Of a DNA stretch of 64,000 bases, positions 42,250 through 55,234 are shown piece after piece (position 1 is the stretch's first letter; every line of letters starts with the position of its first letter). The translations under genes and the position numbers were made by a program. A model generated the notes under the pieces. The model saw nothing but the letters and a program-made list of their open reading frames with translations, was not told the origin of the DNA and ran no database searches. The DNA is from Allodiplogaster sudhausi (taxonomy: Eukaryota > Nematoda > Chromadorea > Rhabditida > Diplogasteridae), in the NCBI GenBank assembly GCA_945643635.1, contig CALZFC010000033.1:2349001-2413000 (forward strand), read 5' to 3'.

Positions 42250-43165
42250 ATAGGAATATTTGTACCTAAATTTGAAAATGCGAACAATCTTTTAATCTTT
42301 GCACATGGGTGCATCTTGCCTTGGAACAATAAAGGATGGAGCATTCAACGATGTTCACCCACAAAATCTTGTTTTATTCTGAATGGCAGAGAAAGATAAT
42401 TCGCACCCCCCCTCCCCCACTTCCATCGCCTGTGAATAATGAATAAGTATTTTTATAAATACGATGAATGGATTCATTCTTTTAAACTGCGAAAAGAAAA
42501 CCTCGAATGAATACGAGTGGCCTTGAAGATACACATTTATGCAATCAACGGAAAAAAGAACAGCTAAAACATTGAATACATGTCCTACAAAGTTGGATCT
42601 ACCATTCACATACTCTGTTGGGCGAACAATTGCACGCCCAACTAAAATGGCTTTGGCGATAAACTAAAAAGACGGCTGGAATACAGGCAATATTAGTGAG
42701 TACATGTTTCATGTAGAACTCGAAACAAGACCTTTCAGAGTATTCAGAATAGTACTCTAATGAAGTCACATTCCAAGAAACAGTTGTTTGAATGCTCTGA
42801 CAATTTTCTTCTAAAGAAGTATGTATGTACGACTTCATGTCTGGACAGATGTTTTAACTTCAGACGGGTTTGCTATATTTTCTTCTTTATTTGGAATATG
42901 ACGTGAATGATTCACATGCACCTTCTTTGCACGAAAGCAGTTTTCCTCTGAAGAAAGTGAGTAGGAAAGGCACTCTTGTGAACCTTGAGAAGTCTGCAAG
43001 ATCATATGGAATTGGCATTTCAAATAGGTTCCGTCTAACATGTCTTCTGTCTTATAGAATTTTTTTATTAGTCAAAGTTCAATCAAAAGGCACAAACCAA
43101 GAAAGTAATTCAGCAAAATCAATTTCATATGGCAAACATTTACTCCAGAATGAACTCATCATGAT
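42250..43165. repeat. Diverged duplicated segment, copy 2
   Basis: Direct counterpart of 39250-39830, longer because of insertions (about 42420-42790). Together the two copies bracket the srd remnant, suggesting a tandem duplication or unequal crossover of this region. Confidence 0.5.
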
Positions 43166-44462
43166 GAGAAACCGTACAAGTTGTTGGCGCTTGGCCAAAT
43201 GCGGCAGTCAGATTGAGAGCGTGAACAGCGGATAGAATCAGCGAAAACGAGAGATTGAAACGGAGAGAGATAAGAAAAACCAATAACCTTGCTATCAGAA
43301 ACCCTAAATTTCAACCAAAAAGTCTGATTTTTTTTTAACATGTGGATAACCCTTGATACATGATGATTCGGAAACAAGCAAAAGTTAATTTCCAAATTCA
43401 CATATGAAAGTTTTCACATCCGCTTAAAGATAATGTCAATCTCATTCATCCTTGGGATTGTCACGTTAGCAAACGTATTAAAACTATTAAAACCGAATAG
43501 AGCTGTGGGTTGCGAGTGGCATATTGAACAACCTTTCGGTGCAAATTGTTTTGCTCATTTTATGAAAAGATTTTTGAGGTCGGGAAGTACTTTTCTTTAT
43601 TCCCATCTGAATACGGAGTCTTCGAAGTGCAAGGAACAAAAAAAAATTTTATTTTCTTTGTGCTCTTGGTTTTAATGTATGTACATCGGCAAGGTGTTCA
43701 CGGTGGCGAGCGGCTTTGTCAAGGAGTAGACCAAGTCACTCACTCTTGTATTCCATGGTGATAGGAAAATAGAGAGAGTAGTGCAGTGAGTCGCTGCAAC
43801 TACACACTCCTGGACCATTACACACTATGGGCCAACGCCGTTTCGTTATACTTATTCTTCTAATTTTCGAAGATAAAAGGAATCAAATTCTTTATCATTG
43901 ATTCATTTCTTTATTACACAGCTATCTTTACGAAGTGGCAGTTCTGCTTCTTTGTATTTGAATCAGCGATAGTGATGGAAAGAAGTCCCATTGAAATTTG
44001 GTTCTGAGCGGTCGAATTCGCTCACATAGGTAGAGCGACACAGTAACGTTTCGGGGATCTGAAGGTAGTCATCATTATGAGTCAAGGGATTGTGAAGTAG
44101 AAAGAAGAGAAGATAGTAGCAATAGAAGAAGCAAAAAAGGAAGCAGAATCTCGAAGCTTTACCTCTTACAAGCAAGATTCTTAATGTAACAAATGAAGCA
44201 AAATACAAAATGTAATAAGTAAACAAATTATCGGCATCGATGGAACTTGTTGTCTCGAACGCATCGTGAATGTTTAGAAATATACTTGGATTAGGGTAAG
44301 GACATGGAGAGGGAAATAGAAAGAGAGAAAGAAAGCGAGAAAGAAGAAGAGATAAGGGTAAATATATCTTTTCGGATTGATCAGAATGAACAATGATAAG
44401 AAATAGCAGGAATGATAAAAAATCCACAGTATAATAATTAAGTTAAACCAATCTAAGGTTTA
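43166..44462. other. Mostly non-coding, upstream of kinase fragment
   Basis: No full gene. A short stretch near 43685-43733 (YIGKVFTVASGFVKE) could be a stray exon of the kinase N-lobe, but this is weak. The expected N-lobe elements (glycine loop, VAIK-type Lys, helix C) are otherwise absent from these 1.3 kb. Confidence 0.35.
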
Positions 44463-44803
44463 CAGGCGATTGACTATTGCCATCGTATGGACATCGTGCA
44501 CCGGGATGTCCGGGCAGACAACATCCTCCTGTCTTGTGACGGCAAAGTCAGACTCATCGCGCAGATTTTTTTTTAATATTTTAGCGGGAAATTTCTGAGA
44601 TCTGAAGAAATAAAAAATATGCAACTCGACAATGGCAAATGCTTTGAATATTAAGGCTAAACTTGCCGACTTCGGTCTCGCCGCTCTCTGTCCGCTTAAC
44701 AAATTTGTGCGAGGGGAATGTGGAAACAACGACTTGTTAGTTTTAGCTACACTTCCCTTTCTCTCTCTAGCTCTGACTATCTCTATCTCTCTCGCTGTTT
44801 TCT

Positions 44804-44844
<41 letters not shown>

Positions 44845-46862
44845 CCTTTGCTATGGTTGACGGAAATGAAAGATTATCGAATCTGCTATTCAGCAAGGCC
44901 CCCGAGATGTTTGATCTCGACGGGGTTCCAAGCAAGTACGACCGACGGGTCGACGTGTTTGCGATTGGGAGGTTTTCAATCGAGATGGCTATGGTGGGCA
45001 CTTTTGATTACCGCGTTTACTTGCTGGACTATTTATTTATTTTATGTTTTTTGTTGTTGTTTTTATTGCAAAAAATTATAACGTTTGCACAAGGAGGGCG
45101 GCTCCTACTCCGAGACCGTCCTTAGGGACGAATATTCGAAGAGTTTCAAGAACTTCGTAGGTATGTTCTTAAATGTCGTATGTGTGACACTAAAGAGTGA
45201 GATGTAATGGACAAACGTGATATCTGTTCATTTTGCAGTCGAGACAGCCAAGGATTACCGGATTCGTCCGTATGCCTCTCAGCTACTGGACCTCCCCTTC
45301 CTCACGTATGTTCTTCACTAATCGCATAGGAAGAATTACCTCTCTGCTATCCACACTTGTAATTAGTCATTTTCCGTCTTTCAGGCAGGACAAGTGGAGT
45401 GAGAAGATGCACCGGGCTCAACTCGTCGTCCTCGCTCGAAAATATAAGTGCTTGTTTCAAGATTATCAGATACACACAAGAAGAGTTCAGAAAGATAGAG
45501 AGAGAGATAGAAAGAGAGAGTGAGAGAAAGAGCAAATGGTGTGAAAGAATATACTATTATTTCGAGAACTACTTTGTAGTGGCAGAGAAGCGGGAAGAGG
45601 AGGAAGAGCAGCAAAGGGCTCTCGGCGTGGGAGGTAAATAAGAGAATTTGGGACGAGAACACTTTTGAAAGTGAAAAGAGCTTTATAGATGTATACATTC
45701 CAAAAGTGTTATAGTGAATAAATAATAATTTCAGCTTCCACGGTGACGGTGCTGGGCGACGCTCCCGCGGGAGGCGAACCTACAGCAACGACCGCTGGGG
45801 TCTGCAGCGTTCCCATGGACGGCGGCTCCTCCATCATCAGTGCAGTCGGCGGAAGAGGTAAATAAGAGATTGCCAGAATTTTGGGACGAGAACACTTTTG
45901 GAAGCGCCCATACATATTTTTTTTGAATTATAGGTACCACGAAATGTTATAGGGAATAAACCTTTGAGCAAGAATGTCCATTCATTGCTGCCACATTTTT
46001 TGGGAATCTATAAAAAAATCATCTAAAAAATTGATTCCAGCGGAACAGCCAGCGACTCCGGCTGATGCAACTCGGGCTCCGGCGGATAAGAAGAAGAACG
46101 AGCCCGTGACCGAGGCACCGAAGAGGTCTCTCTCTCCTTCTTCTACTCGCTCCGACCTTCCGTTCTGCGAGTGCGCTGGATGCCCGATGCCCTTTAATTC
46201 AGGGCTCTCGACAAGTCCCTCAACACGATCGACGGCCAGAACCCCGACCAGTTCGTCGCCCTCTGGTACCAGCACGGCGAGCCCGTCATAGGCCGCGTCT
46301 GGAGGAACGAGAGCGGAAAGGTCCTTGCTCTCTATTCAACTGGTTGATCCTAGATATTCGACCTCTGATCTGTGATCTGTGATCTGTGGTCTCTGATCTT
46401 TATTCCTTGATGTCTTGCAGATTGCCGCCAACAGGAACGACCGCGAGTACACGGGCAAAGTCGGTTTGATCCAGCTGCTCGTCCACACTTGGGAGCACGT
46501 CCGTGGATTCGACTACCACTGGAAGCCATTCTCGGTGTGTATCTCGTGAAGAGAGAAAGAGAAGACTTACAGTATCCGTCCTTTCGTTGCAGGATGTCTT
46601 CCGCTTCCGCACAGAGCGCGAGTTCGTGCCCGTCCACGTCGACCACTTCAAGGGAGACATCGCCCCCGCCGTGATCACCTTCAACGGCAAGCAGATCCTC
46701 GGCAAGGTCTGGCTGGAAACAATTATAATTGTACAGAAATAGTGCAACGAGAAGGCGTCCGCCGGCTTCCGCGGGAAGGAAAACATCGTCGACGGCCCTC
46801 CCGTCCACCCCGTCACCATCGTCCTTACGCGCAGGGCCCGCGACGGCTGTAAGTTCGACTAG
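44463..46862 (+). pseudogene. Protein kinase C-lobe fused to a DM9/DUF3421-like domain, truncated
   Basis: The first exon has the catalytic loop CHRMDIVHRDVRADNILLSC, followed by KLADFGLAALCPLNK (DFG), APEMFDLDGVPSKYDRRVDV (APE, about 44898-44960) and IRPYASQLLDLPFLT (end of the kinase fold). Coiled, Glu-rich and Pro/Ala-rich exons (AEKREEEEEQQRAL, PATPADATRAPADKKK) lead to FVALWYQHGEPVIGRVW, YTGKVGLIQLLVHTWEHVRG and FVPVHVDHFKGDIAPAVITF, ending CKFD at 46862. The second part resembles a nematode family with DM9/DUF3421-type repeats; that name is tentative. The N-lobe is missing. A deletion after CECAGCPMP removes exon sequence and a splice donor that the inverted copy (61100-62350) retains. 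Probably a broken gene. Confidence 0.55.
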
Positions 46863-47940
46863 CGAAGAAGCTCCGCCCATCCGTCCACTCCCTACCTGTA
46901 AATGAACGTTTGATTAGGAAACTGTGATGAATACACCATAAAAAAATTGGTTCGTGGCGAACAGCGAATTTCTTAATTATATATGTATATACCATATGAA
47001 TAAGAAAATCAAGGAAAGAGCTTACAGATTTGTCTTGCAAGCAATATTAATGACTCATTGTCTTCTTGAGAGGATTTAGAGGAATCCAAGTGATTGAGGA
47101 TATCGTGCAAATCAATAGAACTTTGTTTTATGTTTTTAGACTATTGAAAATTACAATGTACTTGCGAGGAATTCTGCCATCACTAAATCAAGAAAATATT
47201 TATTATTGCCAATAAAATGACCTATTTCCGCTTTCCTTGCTTTCCCTTGATTCTCCACGTTTTCTCTCAGAAACCAACATTGCACTGAAGCGAGAAATGC
47301 GACTCTTTCTTAATGGTAAAAAATTAGAATTTTCACCCTTTGAGCGTGAACATTACACTTCGGAAAGAAAAGAAATCGCAAAAAAATCTTCGACAAATAT
47401 TGTTTCTTATCTTAACTTTTGAAGACAGACCAATCGACACCTTTCTACATCACGAGATCACGAAAAGGCTCCAAAACGATAAAATTAAAAGTCCTAAAAG
47501 GAATTTCTTAAGTTGAAGAAAATAAACGATGGTAACTTTGACGACAATTACGCCAACTTCGGCTTTTATTTTATGGTAATTTCAATGAGAATCGAAAAAT
47601 ATTTTCTGTAAGAGTAAATGAACAACTTTAAACGCCAAGTTGACTAACTAGTAATGGCCGAGTTGACAATTTGAATTAGTTGCCATGTACATTAGTCAGG
47701 CAAGAACCAGACAAATATGAAAAATCTGTTGGTAATTTTTGGCACCATAGAATAGTGAGGACGATTCCATGAAGTCATCATTTGATTCCTTTATTTATTA
47801 GTTGTCATTTTTCATTGCATTGTTCAACTTTAACTCTCAGTTAATGGAATATATGTTGCGAAGTACAGTTAATCATTTTCCACCTTTTCACGATCAGCAA
47901 TCGGAACAGTTTTTATTGGTTTTTAAACTTAGTTCAATAT
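46863..47940. other. Non-coding middle of the duplication
   Basis: Paired with about 60190-61060. No conserved frame is seen; both copies carry indels. Confidence 0.45.
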
Positions 47941-48099
47941 CATAGCATTGTCCCGGAACAGAGGATGTATGCGTGGGTTGAACAACAAGAAAGAACTTTT
48001 CATATCTAATGATAAGCCTCATCGTCATTGGGCACCGTTTCAAAATCACTTCCAGACTCATATCTGGCGCTCATTATTGTTGCGCCGAAAGGAACATTC

Positions 48100-48365
48100 G
48101 CCATTGCCATCATTTCCGCCACTCACTTTTATCCCCACTGTTCGACCAAATGAAAGAAGCCGTGTTCCGACTTTTTCTAGGCCTTCCAGATCATCTACAC
48201 TGACGTCATCTGGGCTACAGCCATTCCATGGGAGAAGAAGGAGGATGAAAATGACATCATCTTCGTCCTCCTCCTCTCGTCATCCCTGACTCTCATTGTT
48301 TATGAAAGAGCGAGAAAGGAGTGGAAAGAGTGTGACTTATTGCTGCAACAGCAAAGAGTGCTCGC
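48100..48365 (+). other. Orphan exon pair conserved in both duplicate copies
   Basis: One exon ends MKEAVFRLFLG. The next reads IIYTDVIWATAIPWEKKEDE, then IIFVLLLSSSLTLIVYERA and EWKECDLLLQQQRVLASK. The hydrophobic run could be one membrane segment. In the other copy (59690-59900, minus) the frame is disturbed. No family recognised. Confidence 0.35.
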
Positions 48366-48550
48366 TTCGAAGGTCATTTTTCATCCACGCTTTTTCAATG
48401 CCTCAGTTATCTTGCTGCATGCGGAACATATACAACTTAAAATGTTAAATTGTTAAGATGCTTCTGAACATGACGAATTTCAAGAATATTTATCATAACA
48501 GTCTGATAGTGAAAATGAAAATACTCACCATCAGGGTACAAGTAACTGAC

Positions 48551-49175
48551 TATATATTAATTTGACTGAAAGATGATATTACGCTGAAAGAATGCACGCT
48601 TAAAAAAGAGTTCAACACAATATACATAACTTTTTCTTCGCCATTTTTAGCCATTTTGCAGGCGGAAGGCTCGACGATCAGTCTGCATTCAATTGCCAAT
48701 ATCTCTCTCGTTTACTGACGTCGAACCTCAATTTGTTGTGTGGCACTACAACATACACCTTAAAGTTGTAGTGCTTTTCATTGTCAGTTATAAAAGGAAC
48801 AGAATTTTTAATAGGCGCAGTTCACCGCGTGGAAGGCGCGCAGACCAGATCGATTGAATATAGATCAAAAGAACTGACATGGAATGGCCAGGCGCGTGAG
48901 TTAGCGCAAAAGAATCGTAAAACCTCAATAAGTTACTCGTATAACAAACAAGATCACCAGTTGATTGTGAAAGAACAGGGAGGCCAAGACTGAATATGGT
49001 CTCACAAATGGATATGGACATATTTACATACATACCATATTTACATACATTTGTTTGAATGGACGAGCTGATGAAGTGTAAGGTAAGGGTTTCACATTTT
49101 GCAACTCTCGTTTATCGGCCTACAAGAAAAGGAGAGAACAGTAGCGACGAGAGAGAGGGAGAAGGAGAGAAATGC
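48551..49175. other. Intergenic, downstream of the ZYG-11-like gene
   Basis: A plus-strand ORF at 48781-48993 lacks recognisable features. No supported gene. Confidence 0.4.
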
Positions 49176-50439
49176 CTAGGGTTCGACAGGAGGGGAGTAC
49201 ATGGCCTCGAGAATCTCCGTAGCGAGCTGCTTGCCCGAGTCCGTAAGGGTCTTACTGTGGAGAAGGACATCGAGCCGCTCGCATCCTCCTTCCTCCCCGA
49301 ACCACTTCTTGACAGTCTGAAATCTCCGTCCGCGAATTGAGCAATGAATCGACCAGAGCGCAAAGTACTGCGCTCCCGCGCACGCGTCGATGCCAATCAG
49401 GGCGAGGTCGGAGAAGAGAGGCCTCAACGAAGACAGTCATTCTAATTCTCAGAGATACAAGCAAAGAGATATGCAGTCCCGCATAAGAGAAACATCTTCG
49501 AAACAAATGAAGCAAAAATAAATAAAAGGAATTTATTAGCTGATGAAGATCACCAGTGTTGAACAAGGTTCGGAATACGACTCCAGGCCGGGCGGGTACA
49601 AAGCCAAAAAATACCTTTTTTTCTTGCAGTAAAATATGTGTAATAAGTACCATTGTCAGGCAAAAAACTTTTTCTGATAAGGCCGGGGGGGGGGGGGAGT
49701 ACCACCGCATACACCGACCTTGTTCAGCAATGCGGATCGCTGATAGAATAAAAAGAACGCAAGGAGACTGACAAAGACATCAGGACGCAGTTGTGCTGAA
49801 GCCAGGATTCAACTGCGCTAATCTTTAAAAAACTTTTTTAAAGAATAGATGAGCATTTCCACAGAACATTTTATTTTCAATAAAAATAGCAAAAGTTCAT
49901 GGATCCATATCCCAAAAATATTTTTTTGCTCTTGTTACAATAAATGATGATCAGCGCCACGGCTATCGACAGAGGATTCAGAAGAGAAGCACTAACAAGT
50001 TGCTGGCTGGCCGACTCCTTGTTGATCTCGCAGTCATTCCAGTTAGGCGACTGCAGCAGATGGGAGATGATGTACCCAGCTAGGAACTGATGGATGATCA
50101 TGCGAGATCGAAGAAGGAAACGAGGAGCTTCCCACGGAGGGCGCCCCAGAAAGAGACTGAAATCGAAACAGGCCGGTTAAATAGGATCTGAGTAATTTCC
50201 TCTATGCGTTATAATGATTGCTTATGAAAATACATACATATAATAATCATATAAACTCTGAGATAGCAGAAAAAGTTGTAGTAAGTAAAGAAAAAGGAAA
50301 AAACAGTAGACTAACAATAAGGGCTGGATGAACTCGTTGCGGAGAAGATGATAATTAACCGACGACGACGACCTTGCGAGCATAGCCAGCAGAGAGAGAA
50401 CCTGCATAACAGTTTCATGCATATTACTCGCTGTATACA

Positions 50440-50537
<98 letters not shown>

Positions 50538-50793
50538 AACTTTTAATTTTAACGCACAAAACAATAATACTGCTTGTTAGGAGGAATAAGTAAAGCGTAC
50601 ATCGCAGCGATTCTTCTGGAAGTCACTGTCCAGGGCATAGCGGAAAGCGAGGCTTACTCCAGCATTCTCGACCACCTGTCGGCACAGGGTCGGCCGTCCA
50701 TCTGCAAAGAGAGCGGGGAGTGAGAAAGGGCAATAGGAGGAAAGAGAAAAGAGAAAAGAGAGAGAGAAAACAGAAATAGAGAGAAAGAGAGAA

Positions 50794-50846
<53 letters not shown>

Positions 50847-52212
50847 GAGAGAGAGAGAGGAGAGACGATATAGAAAGAAAGAGCTGAGAAAGACAAATGC
50901 ATAAAAGAAAATGACAGTGACCTAATGAAATATAATCAGGAACTCGTACATGAATTCAATAGCAGTTGAAAAAGAAGCTCGTACCCGATAAGTAGAAGAG
51001 GAACTTCATAGAAATATCAATTTCATAAGAATCCCCATTCAGCTCAATGATGCTTCGCATCCAACTGAGAAGAACTGGAACAACGCGACCGTCTGCCGCG
51101 ATCTGATCCAGCTCAGTCCACTCCAAGCAGTCAAGATATTCAGGCATGAAGTAGCTGCAAGAAGCGAGTTGACTTGTTCAGCACTGTGTATGTATCTTCT
51201 AGTTCAGCGGAGGGCAAAACTAGGCCATTCTTATCGTAAGAAAAGAGAACCCCCTCCTCCGGAGCATAGTCTACCTCATCACCCCGTTTCTAGAACTTCT
51301 CCCCACCATCTTTTCCCATTCGCAGGACAACTCCCCCCTTTCCTCCCCAATTGCTGGACTTACAAGCCCCTTCCGATGAAGCCGCCGCGCTTCACCATGA
51401 GGTTCACGCCGATTCTTATGATACGCATGTAGTCCATAGCATCAACGATGGGCCGCACAACCTCCGTCAGAAGTAAGGTATGCTCGGAAATCCTAAAATT
51501 TTAAAGGTCATTGCAAAACATAAACAACAGAATTAAAAGAAGAGTGATTAAAAAATGAAATATTGAGTGAGCTTACCATAAACGATATATGTACAAAAAA
51601 AACAGTCATTGGGGAAGAACAAATAAAGAACAAGGGTAGAGAGAGAAAGAGCAAAATGACGTGCCTTCTCATTTTGCGGAAAGGCTTCAGCAGCTTCCAT
51701 ATAGCACTCGAGCAAGACGGAGAGGAGAGTGGAGGGGCCAAGACCGTGCGCTCGAAAGTGGGCTGCGCTTAAGAAACAACCTTTTTTTACATCGTAATAT
51801 TTCTTTAATAATAAATTTTTTAAATAATTTTAGCTTAAAAGAGGACGCTGGTTGCTTTTCTGCAGAAAAAAAGAAGTATTATTCTCCCCTTTTATTTTCA
51901 TAACAAAAATATGAGCGCCGTCAATATATTTGTTTTTCATTCATTCGAAATATAAATTATGTAACAACATAAAAACAGCTAACAAGAAGAATTGGCAGCG
52001 AGCGCCGTGCTCCTGTACAGCTTCAGTAGAGGAATGGTAACGCATCGCCGTCATCACGAAAGATGAGCATTCCAGGCATTCCTCATCCGGTAATGAGGAG
52101 ATGAAGCCATGTGTGAGAAGAGCCTCAAGTGGACGATATTTCTCTCTTTCTCTCTCCTCCTTTCTCACTCTCTCTTCCTTTTCTCTCTCTTATTCCATTC
52201 CATATCTTTCTT

Positions 52213-52255
<43 letters not shown>

Positions 52256-55234
52256 ACCTTGAGTGCGCGCACTGCAAGTGGAGCCCTCTGTGCCTTGTAG
52301 TAGAGTGCCAGTGCCCTCTTGGCATGCGTGGCAGTGGCTGCACTCGCCAGCTGGAGCTGCCTTCCGTCGGCTGCGCTGATTGATCGACGACTCACTGGAG
52401 TGGCTGAAAAATAAACACAATAGAGTTTACATTTTTGTTCACTAATAATATTTTCTCAACCAATAAAAAGCGCGGACTCTCTCCACATACCCAGGAGAGA
52501 GAGACTCGCCAGCTGGTGGTGCGAGTCTATGAAGAGCTGAATGCGATGGAGCAAGTATGGTATGTCACGCAGTCCACCGTACAGGCCAGCGAGGTCGATG
52601 GAGCGGAGATGCGGCCAGAACGGGCGGCCGCCGTTCGCGTCCAGCTCGTCCAGCAACACCACGCCGGCATCCACTCCGGGTCTGTTAAAGAAATCATATT
52701 TATTATCTAAATAAAATTCTTTCAGAGAGGTTTTAAAAAGACCTCAAACCGAAAATGAAAATATATGCCGAGTTAATGAAATTATTAATAATTCCTCGAT
52801 CATACATATATAATTAGCTCGCTCAAGATATTTGAACTCGAGTAACGCACGAGAGTAAAAATGTTGTTTAATTAAGATAATGAACTAAAAGAGAGAAAAT
52901 GAATGACTTGTCGGCTGTGCAGGAGAGATCTATCTCCCGCAACTTGCTCCAGGCTCGGAACGTCTCCGCGATTTCGGCTTCTTCCATGTTCAGGTGGACA
53001 CCGTGCATTAGCAGCACTTCGAGTTGTCTGAAGAAGGGAGGTGATCAGGAGAGGGATAAGGAAGCCATTTTCTGACATGAGTACAAAAAAGTATATTTCC
53101 ATAACAGAACCAAAAAGATACTATTTTTGAATGTTATAATTTAAAACGAAAATAGATATTTACCTCTTAATTTCTCCGATTATCGTTAAAAAATGTTTCA
53201 TAAATATTGTCTGTAAATGTTCTTATTTGGTATAAGAACATTTACAGACAATGGTCTCTCTCGACGTAGTTAATATTGGCTGTCTATATATTTCCGCTTA
53301 TTTTTTATAATTCCTGCTTTGTTTTGTTTGGTTATTTTTCTCTCTTTTCTAAGGTGCCTTAAGCACCTATTGGCCACCTCGTTGCAGCCTCTTACCCATC
53401 TGATTGCGACATATTTCTCTAATTTTCTCCGATGTTCTTCTTGAACCCCACTTAAATGCAAGCCAGATAAACAATATATATATTATCTTCCCTCAACTTT
53501 TTTTTAGGTATCACCTTTCGATGATAATTTATCTAATATAAGCTATATATGATATATGTAATAATTATATTGTTATAATTGTTGCTTTAAATTTGTGTTC
53601 AGAATTTATTAAACGACTATCTTCTCTCATTTTAAAGATCCCCATCATGTCCGCCGAGAGTAATGAAAGAGGGAGAGACAGCCGACCTGAGAGAGCGCAA
53701 GCTGGAGATGTCGGAGATGTTCGGACAATTGGAGATATCCAGGAAATGAAGGTTGACGTGGTGGCTGCTGATGGCGGAGAGATCGGCGTTGGTCAAGGAC
53801 GCAGCTTCGCTCACCACGAGGCTCTCCAGCGAAGAAAAGAGTTCGAGCTGAACATAATTTATTGGCAAATCTGTCAACACCCTGTGTAATCAAGGGATAA
53901 ATGCCAACGTCGAGGAGCCAGCAAAACAGGGCAGGGTTGCTTTTATTGTTTAAATAGGTCTCACATTTGCCACGGACTCTCCCGCAAAATAACATCGAAC
54001 ACTGTTGAAAAATTGTATTAATACACTCGAAATTCAACGATTTTCGGGCATATTTTAAGACGAAAGATTCTGTCGCAATCCGCTTTTGCTACTTTACTGT
54101 GAGAAAATCGAGAAAATCTTTACAATGATAGGTCATTGAAGCACTGATTTGAAAGAAGAAGGTGAAGAAGATCGGAAGTTGTCAGAGACACGCACCATGG
54201 GAAGAACTCTAAATGGCTCGCATGGGAGGCAGCCGCCGATGTCCAGATGACGGAGATCTCGCAGGAATCGCGAGTTAGCGTGAAGACTCAAGACGACCCT
54301 GAAATCGGCCATCTTTCAAGCTGTCATCTAATCAGCCAATGTAGATTGAATGGGAAAGATGCATAACAGATAACTGCGTGAATCTGTCTCAAGTGTTAGA
54401 AGTGACCTCCTTAATTCCCACATATTTAAAATGCCTTAGTCCATTGTCGGCAACAGCCGGGGAATAAAAGGGAAGTCGGATTCCGGCACCCCTACCCGTT
54501 TTGGTGGCCTCTGAATTACCCACTCTCCTTTTTTAAGAGATCTTTTTGGTTCAAATTTGGTTTACATTCTTCAGAAAGCGAAAGAAAGGGGAAAATATGT
54601 TCTTTTTACTACTTACCATGTTTTTTTTCGACCCCATTGTTCACTACTTCATTCTGTTGTTGAGGTCCATCCGGTAACCCTTTGATGCCCAGCACCAATG
54701 AGAAAGAGAGAAGAAAAACCTGGGTAGAAGAAGCCTCGTCTCCGAGCCCGACGAGGTGATGGCTCCATTGAGGGAAAGCGAGACGATGCCGTGCTTGGCG
54801 ATGTTCCATAGCGTCTCTTCGTCGCATTCTGCTTCAGCCAAATCCACCTCAACATGAGACTTTCTAGAAACGACAAAACACTAGTATGTCCAATTCTTCT
54901 TTAGACGATTGGAATTTTTTATGTGCTAAAAACCCTTATGAATATGAACTCTTGCGCAAAGTTTGCAATTATTTGTATCTCATTAGAACGAGTATACAAA
55001 GCGAGCAGAAAATATATTTAAAAAAGAAATAATAAATACCCCGGTGCTAATCATGAAGTTGCCGCTGAAGAGGCGATCGAGTGTCTCGCGATCTAGCAGA
55101 CCGAGACGGTGGAGGGCGACTAAGATGTCATTGGAGGCTATGAAGGAGACGCGGTCGCCGGCGGACATCGGAAGGCCATTCTCAGCCAGCAGAAGAGCCG
55201 CGCGAGTAGCGGTGATCTCCTGCAGGCTTTGCAT
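49176..55234 (-). CDS. ZYG-11/ZER-1-like substrate receptor of CUL-2 ubiquitin ligase
   Basis: This family bridges Elongin C/CUL2 to substrates with glycine N-degrons and acts in cell-cycle control. About 15 exons. N-terminus: MQSLQEITATRAALLLAENG and DILVALHRLGLLDRETLDRL (expected Elongin/Cullin-binding part). Leucine-rich repeats follow: FLRDLRHLDIGG (54188-54313), LHFLDISNCPNISD (53638-53852), LREIDLSC (about 52920-53030), HLRSIDLAGLYG with FIDSHHQLASLSLLGMW (52483-52682). Armadillo-like helices: HAKRALALYYKAQRAPLAVR, GFISSLPDEECLECSSFVMT, MRIIRIGVNLMVKRGGFIGR, LLSLLAMLARSSSSVNYHLL and the C-terminal CERLDVLLHSKTLTDSGKQL. The stop is at 49176-49178. A TTTTAG acceptor 12 bp before the ATG suggests trans-splicing. 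No breaks seen. Worms have several paralogues, so the exact name is open. Confidence 0.75.
49685..49697. repeat. Run of 13 G
   Basis: An uninterrupted poly-G in a ZYG-11-like intron. Such runs are rare in worm DNA, can form G-quadruplex-like structures and are prone to length errors in sequencing. Confidence 0.9.
50441..50534. repeat. (AAAT)n followed by (TA)n microsatellite
   Basis: About 44 bp of AAAT units grading into about 45 bp of TA with GTA interruptions, inside an intron of the ZYG-11-like gene. Confidence 0.95.
50740..50870. repeat. (GA)n tract in ZYG-11-like intron
   Basis: GA dinucleotides with AAA interruptions; a CT tract on the coding strand. A second CT tract at 52140-52250 lies in another intron of the same gene. 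Confidence 0.9.
53206..53252. repeat. Perfect hairpin, 20-bp arms
   Basis: ATTGTCTGTAAATGTTCTTA, a 7-bp loop, and its complement, in a ZYG-11-like intron. No flanking repeat is clear. Confidence 0.85.

Larger units (their letters stand above)
45545..48550 (+). repeat. Inverted segmental duplication, left copy
   Basis: Matches 59485-62375 in reverse orientation over nearly its full length, with indels. It covers the DM9-like exons, a non-coding middle and an orphan exon pair. The inverted pair encloses the ZYG-11-like gene and the hAT transposon (about 11 kb), so pairing of the copies could flip that interval. Confidence 0.88.
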
